Positions 1 to 6,433 of a stretch of DNA of 33,463 nt are shown here, one piece after another. A program made the translations under genes and the position numbers. The DNA is from Rubrivirga marina (GTDB lineage Bacteria > Bacteroidota > Rhodothermia > Rhodothermales > Rubricoccaceae). Each line of letters begins with the position of its first letter. The first letter of the stretch is position 1. The stretch spans positions 3,326,738 through 3,360,200 of the forward strand of contig NZ_MQWD01000001.1 of assembly GCF_002283365.1 (NCBI RefSeq), written 5' to 3'. The notes below the pieces were generated by a model that did not search any database, had not been told where the DNA came from, and was given only the letters and a program-made list of their open reading frames with translations.

Positions 1-1
1 C

Positions 2-727
2 CCGACGCGGGCGCTGGCGGCGCTCGCGGTCAGCCTCGCCGTCGTGAACGCGGCGTTCCTGCTCTGGCCGGACCCGGACCTGGGACCCGAGCTCCCGCGG
101 GACGTGGCGCCGAGCGAGCAGATCGTCCTGGAGGTCATCGAGCCGACGACCCAGCCGCCGCCGCCGGCCAACCTCCCCCCTGCTCCGCCGCCGCTCACGA
201 CCTCCGACCTCCCGCCGGTCGAGGTGCCCGACGAGGTGATCGAGGAGGACATCGTCCGCGACCTGACGATCCCGACGCCGCCGGTGCCCGCGCCCCGTCG
301 GACCGCGAGCCCGACCCGGACTCCCGTGCCGGCGCCCGCCCCGCCCGCGCCTCCGGGTCCGCCTGCCCCGGCGCCCTCCGCCCCGCCGCCCGCGGCCGAC
401 CGGATCGTCGAGCGGCCCGATCGGAGCCCGAGCCTGAGCGGGCAGGCGCTCCCGGTCTATCCCCGCACCGCGTCGGTCTCCGACTTCCGGGGCCGCGCCC
501 GCGTCCGTGTGCTCGTCAGCTCCGGCGGGCGCGTGACCGAGGCGGAGATCCTGGAGCGGGCCGAGTTCCGGGGCGGCCGGGAGGTCGCCGTGCCGTCGTT
601 CCCGCCCGAGTTCGACGCGGCGATCCTCGAGGCCGCGCGGCGCCACGTGTTCCGCCCGGCCCGCGACGGCGGCGAGCGCGTGCGGGCGTACGCCTTCATC
701 TCGGTCTCGCTCGACCCGCCGCAGTAG
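2..727 (+). CDS. TonB family energy transducer, 5' end outside window
   Basis: This periplasm-spanning protein would pass proton-motive-force energy to TonB-dependent outer-membrane receptors. The reading frame is open from base 2, and the residues before the first possible start (GTG at 44) are hydrophobic (ALAALAVSLAVV), continuing into AAFLLW. That is the usual N-terminal TonB membrane anchor, so the true start lies upstream of the window. A long proline-rich stretch follows, covering roughly residues 35-120 counted from the GTG, as expected for the periplasmic spacer. The last ~95 residues form a TonB C-terminal domain: a PVYP motif, a G-R-A-R-V-R-V-L-V strand, then the HVFRPARDGG helix/loop and a final AFISVSL strand. 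The family call is secure; which receptors it serves cannot be seen. Confidence 0.9.
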   Translation, partial: PTRALAALAVSLAVVNAAFLLWPDPDLGPELPRDVAPSEQIVLEVIEPTTQPPPPANLPPAPPPLTTSDLPPVEVPDEVIEEDIVRDLTIPTPPVPAPRRTASPTRTPVPAPAPPAPPGPPAPAPSAPPPAADRIVERPDRSPSLSGQALPVYPRTASVSDFRGRARVRVLVSSGGRVTEAEILERAEFRGGREVAVPSFPPEFDAAILEAARRHVFRPARDGGERVRAYAFISVSLDPPQ

Positions 728-740
728 CGTCCGGCTCCGC

Positions 741-775
741 CCGCCTCGGCGAGGTCGGGGACGGACCCGAGGCGG
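741..775 (+). terminator. Stem-loop after tonB, possible terminator
   Basis: CCGCCTCGG (741-749) pairs perfectly with CCGAGGCGG (767-775), giving a 9-bp stem with a 17-base loop, 14 bases after the tonB stop codon. No T-run follows, so it is not a textbook intrinsic terminator. Its position between tonB and the ccm genes suggests an end-of-transcript structure. Confidence 0.35.
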
Positions 776-832
776 ACGACGTGGGCTGACTTCACCCGAT
801 TTGATCAGTCTCGGGGGCGCGGCGGACGGATC

Positions 833-1606
833 ATGGGCGTTCCCGGGCCGATGCCCGCCCCCATGGACCGCGACCTCGCCCTCCCCCGCTACGGACTCGT
901 CTACCGCCTCTTCGGCGCGGTCGTCGCCGTCTGGCTGACGGTCGTCCTCGTGCTCGGCATCCTCGGGCCGGTCTCGAACCTCCCGATCCTGGAGCACACG
1001 GCGCGGAACCTGTATTTCCACGTGCCGATGTGGTTCGTGCTCTACGCCGGCGCGATCGCCGGGGCGTGGCACGCCGGGCGCTACCTCGCGACGGGCCGGA
1101 CGCTCCACGACGTCCGCTCCGAGGCCGCGTGGGTGGTCTCGACGGTGGCCGGAGTGACCGCGCTCGTGACGGGCGTCGTGTGGGCCCGGTTCACGTGGTA
1201 TCAGGGGACCGGTCTGTGGTGGAGCCCGGAGCCCCGCCAGAACATGGTGGCCGTCCAACTCCTCATCTCGGGCGCCTACTTCGTGCTCCGCGGATCGCTC
1301 GACCGGCCCCGCCAGCGGGCCCGGCTCTCCGCCGTCTACGCCCTGTTCGCGACGGCGACGATGCCGTTCCTGACCTACGTCCTGCCGCGCCGGATGGCGA
1401 GCCTCCACCCGGGCGCCGAGGGCAACCCGGCGTTCAGCGAGATGGACATCGCGGCCGACATGCGGTGGATCTTCTACGCTGCGGCCGTGGGCTTCCTCCT
1501 GCTCGCGTGGTGGCTCTACACGCAGCGCGTTCGGGGGAAGGTTGCGGAGCTCCGCGCCGAGGCGCTCGACGCGCCCACCATCGCCCCGCCCGTCGTCGTC
1601 TCCTGA
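833..1606 (+). CDS. ccmC: Cytochrome c maturation haem-handling membrane protein CcmC
   Basis: CcmC helps load haem onto the chaperone CcmE at the outer face of the cytoplasmic membrane. The 257-residue protein has about six hydrophobic segments. Histidines sit at the two expected periplasmic places: H63 in YFHVPMWF and H192 in SLHPG. The tryptophan-rich haem loop between them is TGLWWSPEPRQNM (residues 126-138). It keeps the paired tryptophans but differs from the usual W-x-W-D-x-R form, with glutamate in place of aspartate. ATG codons at 833, 851 and 863 are all possible starts; 833 is given, but 863 would remove a weak N-terminal extension. The stop overlaps the next start (TGATG), so ccmC and the ccmD-like gene are probably translated together. 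No ccmA, ccmB or ccmF is visible nearby. Confidence 0.9.
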   Translation: MGVPGPMPAPMDRDLALPRYGLVYRLFGAVVAVWLTVVLVLGILGPVSNLPILEHTARNLYFHVPMWFVLYAGAIAGAWHAGRYLATGRTLHDVRSEAAWVVSTVAGVTALVTGVVWARFTWYQGTGLWWSPEPRQNMVAVQLLISGAYFVLRGSLDRPRQRARLSAVYALFATATMPFLTYVLPRRMASLHPGAEGNPAFSEMDIAADMRWIFYAAAVGFLLLAWWLYTQRVRGKVAELRAEALDAPTIAPPVVVS

Positions 1607-1839
1607 TGCAGCCCGCCGACACCACGATCGCCGTCCTCGACCCCGCCTCCGCCCAGGCGGTGACCGAGCAGCCGCCGCAGGGCATCGAGCGCACCATGCT
1701 CGCGCAGGACAAGCTCCCGGTCGTGCTGGCCGTCGTCCTCATCGTCTGGCTCGGCGTCCTCCTCCTCCTGTTCCGGACCGACCGCCGGCTCGCCCGCGTC
1801 GAGCGTCGTCTCGACGAGCGAGAGGCCGATCGGTCGTAG
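1606..1839 (+). CDS. Short CcmD-like membrane protein
   Basis: This 77-residue protein starts at an ATG sharing one base with the ccmC stop. It has a hydrophilic N-terminus of about 36 residues, one membrane helix (VVLAVVLIVWLGVLLLLF) and a charged C-terminal tail rich in Arg and Glu (DRRLARVERRLDERE). Size, topology and position between ccmC and ccmE match the CcmD-family proteins that stabilise the CcmC-CcmE complex. These proteins are poorly conserved in sequence, so the call rests mainly on topology and context. A longer frame reaching back into ccmC is an out-of-frame shadow. Confidence 0.75.
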   Translation: MQPADTTIAVLDPASAQAVTEQPPQGIERTMLAQDKLPVVLAVVLIVWLGVLLLLFRTDRRLARVERRLDEREADRS

Positions 1840-1844
1840 ATTTC
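1837..1844 (+). promoter_or_regulatory. TAnnTTTC box before ccmE
   Basis: TAGATTTC resembles the Bacteroidota -7 element TAnnTTTG and lies 22 bases before the ccmE ATG. Its TAG is also the stop codon of the ccmD-like gene, so the match could be chance. If real, it would give ccmE its own promoter inside the cluster. Confidence 0.3.
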
Positions 1845-1866
1845 CCCCGCCTGCCCCACCTCTCCC

Positions 1867-2322
1867 ATGCGCCCCACGACCCTCCTCGGTATCGCCTTCG
1901 TCGGCATCTTCGGGTTCCTCGTGGTCACCAGCTTCAGCGACCAGGTGACCGGCTGGGAGACGTTCGAGGACGCCGCCGAGAACGGCCGGAAGGCCCACGT
2001 CGTCGGGACGTGGGTCCGCGACGCGCCCTCGGGCTACGACCCGGCACGAAACGTGTTCACGTTCACCATGGCCGACACCGCCGGGACCGTCCGGTCGGTC
2101 GTCTACGCCAATCCGAGGCCGGCCAACTTCGAGGACGCCGAGCGCGTCGTGGTCCAGGGCCGGATGACGGCGGGTGCCCAGGGCGAAGTGTTCGAGGCCG
2201 AGCACATCCTGGTCAAGTGCCCCTCGAAGTACAACGACATGCGCGACGTCGAGGGCGGGCACCCGGACGACATCCCGCGCGGTGAGCGGGAGCCAGTCAC
2301 GACGGCCTCGGCGGGCTCGTGA
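1867..2322 (+). CDS. ccmE: Cytochrome c maturation haem chaperone CcmE, CxxxY type
   Basis: CcmE binds haem covalently in the periplasm and delivers it to apocytochromes c. The 151-residue protein has an N-terminal membrane anchor (residues 5-21, LLGIAFVGIFGFLVV) followed by a small beta-barrel OB-type domain. The haem-binding site reads KCPSKY, with Cys118 and Tyr122. Classical CcmE uses HxxxY; the CxxxY form is known from alternative Ccm systems. The C-terminal tail after residue 125 is polar. The ATG lies 27 bases after the ccmD-like stop and has no clear Shine-Dalgarno. Its stop overlaps the GTG of the DUF1499 gene by four bases (GTGA). Confidence 0.92.
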   Translation: MRPTTLLGIAFVGIFGFLVVTSFSDQVTGWETFEDAAENGRKAHVVGTWVRDAPSGYDPARNVFTFTMADTAGTVRSVVYANPRPANFEDAERVVVQGRMTAGAQGEVFEAEHILVKCPSKYNDMRDVEGGHPDDIPRGEREPVTTASAGS

Positions 2323-2855
2323 GTCGTCGCCGGAGGCGGTCGTCGAGCGGGACACCGCGGCGCCGTCGGCGCGGTCCGCTCCTACGCCTGAGTCGGCGGA
2401 CGTGGATCGGCCTGGGTGTAGCCGGGCTCGCGCTGATGGCCGCCGGCTACGCGCTCGGCTCCCGACCCGAGGCCACCGAGGCGGACGCCCCCGTCCCCCC
2501 CTGCCCCAGCACGCCCAACTGCGCCCGGCTCCGGATCCCGATCGCCGAGACGCCGCTGGCCGTGACGAACGCGGTCCACCAAGCGTTCAGCGGGATCGGC
2601 GACGACAACGGCCTAGGGGTTCCGAGCGCCTTCGTACCGACCGAGTCCGGTGCCCTCGCCTCGTTCGCTGTTGGGCCGTTCCAGGACGACGTCGTGATCG
2701 CCGTCGAGCCCGCGTCCCGCGGCTCTGTCCTGTGGGTCCGCAGCTCGGCGCGCGTGGGCGGGTCCGACCTGGGGGTCAACCGCCGGCGGGCACGGCGGAT
2801 CGTCGAGGCCGTCGCCGCGTGGCTCCCGCCGGGCAACGTCGACCTCGGCGAGTAG
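2319..2855 (+). CDS. DUF1499 family membrane-anchored protein
   Basis: This 178-residue protein starts at a GTG overlapping the ccmE stop by four bases. It has a strongly basic N-terminus (residues 3-27, mostly Arg/Ser), one membrane helix (IGLGVAGLALMAAGYALG, about residues 30-47) and then a DUF1499 domain. The signatures of that family are clear: CPSTPNC near residues 62-68 and VRSSARVGGSDLGVN near residues 138-153. The function of DUF1499 is not established. The overlap with ccmE suggests co-expression with cytochrome maturation, but this may only be operon convenience. The domain appears full length. Confidence 0.85.
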   Translation: MSRRRRRSSSGTPRRRRRGPLLRLSRRTWIGLGVAGLALMAAGYALGSRPEATEADAPVPPCPSTPNCARLRIPIAETPLAVTNAVHQAFSGIGDDNGLGVPSAFVPTESGALASFAVGPFQDDVVIAVEPASRGSVLWVRSSARVGGSDLGVNRRRARRIVEAVAAWLPPGNVDLGE

Positions 2856-2905
2856 CGGGGACCCCGGCGGGAGACGCGCGTTCGGAACGCCTCCCTCCGC
2901 GACCC

Positions 2906-3382
2906 ATGTCCGTCCCCGACCTCGACCTCCAGCGCCTGACCGATCAGATGAAGGGCATGGGGGCCGACGGCCTCCGCCTGCCTCCTCCCGTCCTGGAGAT
3001 GATGCAGGCCGAGGTCCGCGACTACCGCCCGGCCGGCGAGGACGGCGTGGGCTCGGCGCTCGTGCTCCGCTTTCCGATCCTCGAGACGTTCCAGAACCCG
3101 ATGGGCTTGATGCAGGGCGGCATGCTCGCCGCCGCCGTCGACAACGTCATCGGCCCGCTCAGCTACCTCGCGGCGCCGCCGAGCGTGACGTCGCAGCTCA
3201 CGATGACCTACCTCGCGCCGGTCACGCCCGACCTCTCCCACATCGACGTCGAGGCGCGCCTGGTCGCCCGCGCCGGTCGCCAACTCGTGTTCGACGCGAC
3301 GGTCCGCGCGCCCGACGGGCGGGAGTTGGCGGTGTGCCGCGCCAGCCAGACGATCGTCCGTGGGAAGAGAGCGGCGGGATAG
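2906..3382 (+). CDS. PaaI/YbgC-like hotdog-fold thioesterase
   Basis: This 158-residue single hotdog domain would hydrolyse an acyl-CoA or similar thioester in the cytoplasm. The central helix motif reads GLMQGGMLAAAVDNVIG (about residues 69-85). It corresponds to the PaaI pattern with HGG followed by a short spacer and Asp; here the histidine is replaced by Gln, while the aspartate (VDN) is kept. The later strands LTMTYLAP, ARLVARAGRQLVFDATV and CRASQTIVRG follow the family order. ATG 2906 is chosen because upstream codons in the same frame overlap the DUF1499 gene and read as arginine-rich nonsense. The substrate is unknown. It ends tail-to-tail with the HslV-like gene, 41 bases away. Confidence 0.82.
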   Translation: MSVPDLDLQRLTDQMKGMGADGLRLPPPVLEMMQAEVRDYRPAGEDGVGSALVLRFPILETFQNPMGLMQGGMLAAAVDNVIGPLSYLAAPPSVTSQLTMTYLAPVTPDLSHIDVEARLVARAGRQLVFDATVRAPDGRELAVCRASQTIVRGKRAAG

Positions 3383-3423
3383 GGCACGGAGCCTGAGGGC
3401 CCGGTCCCTCCACCCCACATCCC

Positions 3424-4002
3424 CTACCCCTCCACCTCGTAGACCGTGACCGGCGTGCCCGACGCCGGGTCGAACCGGCAGCCGGCCTCGCAGCCGAGCG
3501 CCGCCAGCGCGCCCGCGTCGAGACGCCCCGCCTCGACCTCCGGCCACCGCGCGTGCATGGCGCCGAGCGCGAACGACGCGCCCGACCCCATCGCCCAGAA
3601 CCGCGTAAACTCGTGGACCTCGCGCATGTCGTATACGCCGAAGATGCCCGTCGGCGCAGCGATGAGGAGCGAGACCTGCGTGCTCTCGTACGGGTCGCCC
3701 TCCTGGTCCGTCTCCGGGTTGAGGTAGTACTCGTCCTTCAGGATCGGGTGGAGCGCGCGGAACGTCTCGAAGATGCCGCGCCGGCTGGTCAGGTCCGCCT
3801 CGGGGAAGTGGTCGAGGGCGTCCTGGATCACGAGGTGGTGCGCCGTGTAGCCGACGATCCCCACGCACGCGGCGCCGACGCGGATGACCTTCTCCCCGGC
3901 CGCGTCGAGGTCGGGTGGGAGGCGGAGGTCGTTGAACGTCGTGAGCGCGTCGGCGGCCATGGCCGTGCCGCTGGCGGTCCGCGTGACGGTGAGGGTGGAC
4001 AT
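3424..4002 (-). CDS. HslV-like N-terminal nucleophile hydrolase (proteasome-type fold)
   Basis: I do not know a named family for this 192-residue protein, but it lines up from its second residue with the HslV/proteasome-beta fold. After removal of Met1 it begins STLTVTRTASGTAMAADAL, against HslV's TTIVSVRRNGHVVIAGDG. This puts Ser at the nucleophile position, Asp at the position of HslV Asp17, and Lys (in EKVIRV) near that of Lys33. A later GSGASFALGA matches HslV's GSGG-x-Y-A-x-A-A segment. Some real HslV proteins (Bacillus) also use N-terminal serine. The length is close to HslV (about 175). No HslU ATPase lies nearby, so it may act alone on peptides or small amides. ATG 4002 is preferred because the upstream frame is arginine-rich antisense-like sequence and because the nucleophile must follow Met1. 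Confidence 0.72.
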   Translation of the reverse strand: MSTLTVTRTASGTAMAADALTTFNDLRLPPDLDAAGEKVIRVGAACVGIVGYTAHHLVIQDALDHFPEADLTSRRGIFETFRALHPILKDEYYLNPETDQEGDPYESTQVSLLIAAPTGIFGVYDMREVHEFTRFWAMGSGASFALGAMHARWPEVEAGRLDAGALAALGCEAGCRFDPASGTPVTVYEVEG

Positions 4003-4069
4003 GCGAGTTCGGTGTTCAGAGGGTGGAGTTCGGTCGGTGCGGGTGGACGCACTCCGACCTCCGGACTCC

Positions 4070-4110
4070 CCTCGTCGCGACCCTACAGGTACAGCAGGGT
4101 CGCGACGAGG
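4070..4110 (-). terminator. Perfect 15-bp stem-loop across the mgtE stop codon
   Basis: CCTCGTCGCGACCCT (4070-4084) and AGGGTCGCGACGAGG (4096-4110) are exact inverse complements separated by 11 bases. The mgtE stop codon (4083-4085) lies at the stem/loop boundary, so one arm encodes the last residues (near VATLLYL). There is no T-run on the downstream side of the minus strand. It is very likely a strong RNA hairpin that ends or protects the mgtE transcript. Confidence 0.6.
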
Positions 4111-5468
4111 AAAAAGACCGTCAGGCCCAGGATGTCGTTCGAGACGGTGATGAACGGTCCCATAGCCAGCGCGGGGTCGATCCCGATGCGGTTGAGGGCG
4201 AGGGGGACCGTCGCGCCCACGAGCGTCGACAACACGATGACGATCATGAGAGCGATCGCGGCCGTCAGCGCGAGCCGCGCTGTGTCGTCTCCGAAGCCCG
4301 ACAGCACGACGATGCCGGCCAGGGCGACGGCGAGGACGACGCCGTTGAGAAGCGCCACGCCGAGCTCCTTGCCGATCCGTCGCGCGAGGTCGCTCCGCCA
4401 CAGGTCGCCCGAGGCGAGGCCCTGGACCGCGATCGCCGACGATTGAATGCCGGCGTTGCCGGCCATCGCCATCACGATGGGGATGAACAGCGCGAGGACG
4501 GGCGCGATCGTCAGCGCCTCCTCGAACCCGACGATCACGAGGCCCGACACGTACGCCCCACACAGCCCGAGGAGGAGCCACACGAGCCGGCCGCGCGACA
4601 CGGCGAAGATGCTCGACGAGAGCTCTTCCTCGCCCGTGATGCCGACCGCGCGCTGGAGGTCTTCCTCGGCCTCCTCGCGGATCACGTTCATCACGTCGTC
4701 GATCGTGATCCGGCCGAGGAGCCGGCCGCCGGCCGAGACGACCGGGAGCGCGACGAGGTCGTACCGCTCCATGATGCGCGCGACCTCCTCCTGGTCGAGG
4801 TCGGGCTCGACAGAGACGGCGTCGCCCTCACAGACCTCGTGGACCGGCGTGTCGGCCGGCGACAGGAGCAGCCGCTTGAGCGGGATCACGCCGGCCAGCT
4901 TGTTCTCCTCGTCGACGGCGTAGACGGCGAAGACGGGGTCGACGGCGTCGGCGTTGGACCGGACGGCCTCGGTCGCCTCCGCGACGGTCGCGGTGAGCGG
5001 GACGGCGACGACCTCGGTCGCCATGAGCCCGCCGGCCGTGTCCTCGCCGTAGCTGAGGAGCGCCTCGATGTCGACCGCGTCTTCGAGCTGGACCAGGACG
5101 TCCTCCGCCTGCGTGACGTCGACGTCGGCGAGGACGTCCGCCTGGTCGTCCGACGCGAGCGGGTCGATGAGGGCGACCAGCTCGGGCGTCGAGAGGCCGT
5201 CGAGGAGGTCGACGCGCTCGGCGCTCTCGAGCTCGGGGAGGGCGCGGCTCGTGACCTCCTCGGGGAGCCAGCGGAACACGACGCGGGCGAGGTCGGCCGG
5301 GAGGTGCTGGAGGAGCGCCGCGAGGTCGGCCGGCCGGAGGTCGGCGACGAGGTTGAGGACGTGGCCGCGATGGCCGGCCTCGACGAGATCGACGACGGCC
5401 TCGACGAGGTGGTCATCGACGAGCGTCGGCGAGTCGGGGGGGACGACGGGGGCGGCGTTCTCGCTCAC
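4083..5468 (-). CDS. mgtE: MgtE-type magnesium transporter
   Basis: This 461-residue Mg2+ channel/transporter of the cytoplasmic membrane has the full family layout. An N-terminal helical MgtE_N domain (about residues 20-125) is followed by two CBS domains (about 130-250, including LPVVSAGGRLLGRITIDDV) and five membrane helices in the last ~180 residues. The pore-region hallmark P-x-V-M-A-M-A-G-N-A-G-I-Q-S is present, and the last helices contain GIDPALAMGP and a following SND, where the conserved Mg-site aspartate is expected. The start is the GTG at 5468, which overlaps the ksgA stop by four bases (GTGA). A farther upstream start would lie inside ksgA. The CBS and N domains normally close the channel when cytoplasmic Mg2+ is high. 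Confidence 0.95.
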   Translation of the reverse strand: MSENAAPVVPPDSPTLVDDHLVEAVVDLVEAGHRGHVLNLVADLRPADLAALLQHLPADLARVVFRWLPEEVTSRALPELESAERVDLLDGLSTPELVALIDPLASDDQADVLADVDVTQAEDVLVQLEDAVDIEALLSYGEDTAGGLMATEVVAVPLTATVAEATEAVRSNADAVDPVFAVYAVDEENKLAGVIPLKRLLLSPADTPVHEVCEGDAVSVEPDLDQEEVARIMERYDLVALPVVSAGGRLLGRITIDDVMNVIREEAEEDLQRAVGITGEEELSSSIFAVSRGRLVWLLLGLCGAYVSGLVIVGFEEALTIAPVLALFIPIVMAMAGNAGIQSSAIAVQGLASGDLWRSDLARRIGKELGVALLNGVVLAVALAGIVVLSGFGDDTARLALTAAIALMIVIVLSTLVGATVPLALNRIGIDPALAMGPFITVSNDILGLTVFFLVATLLYL

Positions 5469-6337
5469 GGGCCGGGGGGACGGGCGGCGGGGCCGCCGAG
5501 GTGGCGGGCGAGGCGGACGAAGTCGGACGGCGAGACGGCCTCGGGCCGGAGCGTCGCAGCCCACTCCGGGACCTCGACGCCGGCCCCGTCCGCGAGCGGG
5601 CCCAGGCTGTTGCGGAGCATCTTCCGCCGCTGCCCGAACGCCGCGCGGACCGTCCGCTGCAGGGCCGCGAAAGGTACGTCCGGCGCCTCCGCAGACGCGA
5701 AGTCGAGCGCGACGACGGCGCTCTCGACGTTGGGCCGAGGGCGGAAGCAGTGGCGCGACACGTCGAAGAGCGGCCGGGCGTCGGCGTAGAGCGCGAAGTA
5801 GACCGAGAGCGTGCCGTAGGTCTTCGACCCGTGCGGGGCCACGATCCGGTCGGCGACCTCCTTCTGCACCATCACGACCGCCCGCGCCACGTGCTCCCGC
5901 GCGTCCAGGAGGGCGAAGAGGATCGGCGACGTGATGTAGTACGGCAGGTTGCCGACGACGTGAAGGGCGGCCTTCGATTCGTCGGCCCCACTCGCCTCGG
6001 CGGCCTGCCGGTCGCGGTCAACGTTTTGCCCAGTCCCCGCCCCCCCTTCCGCCGTCCCCGCCCGCAGCGCCCCCCAGTTCGTGTCGAGCACGTCGCCCGC
6101 GCGAACGTCGAGGCGGGGGTAGGCGGTGCGGAGATGTGTGATGGCCTCCTCGTCGACCTCTAGCGCGATCAGGTCGGGGTAGCGCCGAAGCAGGTCGCCC
6201 GTCAGCGCGCCCTCGCCGGGGCCGATCTCGACCACCTGCGCGCCAGGCGGTGCGTCGACCGCGTCCACGATCTTTCGGATCGTGTTGGGGTCGGTCAGGA
6301 AGTGCTGGCCGAGACGCTTTTTCGGACGGACGGACAC
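5465..6337 (-). CDS. rsmA: 16S rRNA (adenine1518/1519-N6)-dimethyltransferase
   Basis: RsmA (KsgA) dimethylates two adjacent adenines near the 3' end of 16S rRNA during small-subunit maturation, using S-adenosylmethionine. The 290-residue protein shows the N-terminal KKRLGQHFLTD, SAM motif I VEIGPGEGALT (about residues 36-46), the acidic ribose-binding residue in ALEVDEEA, GDVLD (81-85), and catalytic motif IV NLPYYI (130-135). The C-terminal RNA-binding part has FRPRPNVESAVV and FGQRRKMLRNSL. Unusually, about 30 low-complexity residues rich in Gly, Ala, Glu and Asp (about 92-124) are inserted before motif IV. The start is GTG 6337. Its stop overlaps the mgtE start, so the two genes are probably co-translated, an arrangement I recall from other Bacteroidota. 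Confidence 0.96.
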   Translation of the reverse strand: MSVRPKKRLGQHFLTDPNTIRKIVDAVDAPPGAQVVEIGPGEGALTGDLLRRYPDLIALEVDEEAITHLRTAYPRLDVRAGDVLDTNWGALRAGTAEGGAGTGQNVDRDRQAAEASGADESKAALHVVGNLPYYITSPILFALLDAREHVARAVVMVQKEVADRIVAPHGSKTYGTLSVYFALYADARPLFDVSRHCFRPRPNVESAVVALDFASAEAPDVPFAALQRTVRAAFGQRRKMLRNSLGPLADGAGVEVPEWAATLRPEAVSPSDFVRLARHLGGPAARPPGP

Positions 6338-6364
6338 GGGCGGGCGCGAGAGGGGCCCTACAGA

Positions 6365-6409
6365 GTAGAGGCGCGCGAGGAGCGGAAGCGTCCTCGCGGG
6401 GATCTCTAC
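6365..6409 (-). terminator. Two-part stem-loop between yfhO-like gene and rsmA
   Basis: CGCGAGGA (6374-6381) pairs with TCCTCGCG (6391-6398), and an outer GTAGAG (6365-6370) pairs with CTCTAC (6404-6409) across an internal loop. It sits 25 bases downstream of the YfhO stop on the minus strand and before rsmA. No T-run follows. It is a plausible end-of-transcript hairpin separating the two units. Confidence 0.4.
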
Positions 6410-6433
6410 CCCCTCTTCTCCATCTCCGATCCG

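Noticed and set aside
3383-3423. GAGGG/CCCTC pairing between the convergent thioesterase and HslV-like genes as a shared terminator
   Set aside because: The stem is only five base pairs with no T-run; such short pairings are expected by chance in GC-rich DNA.
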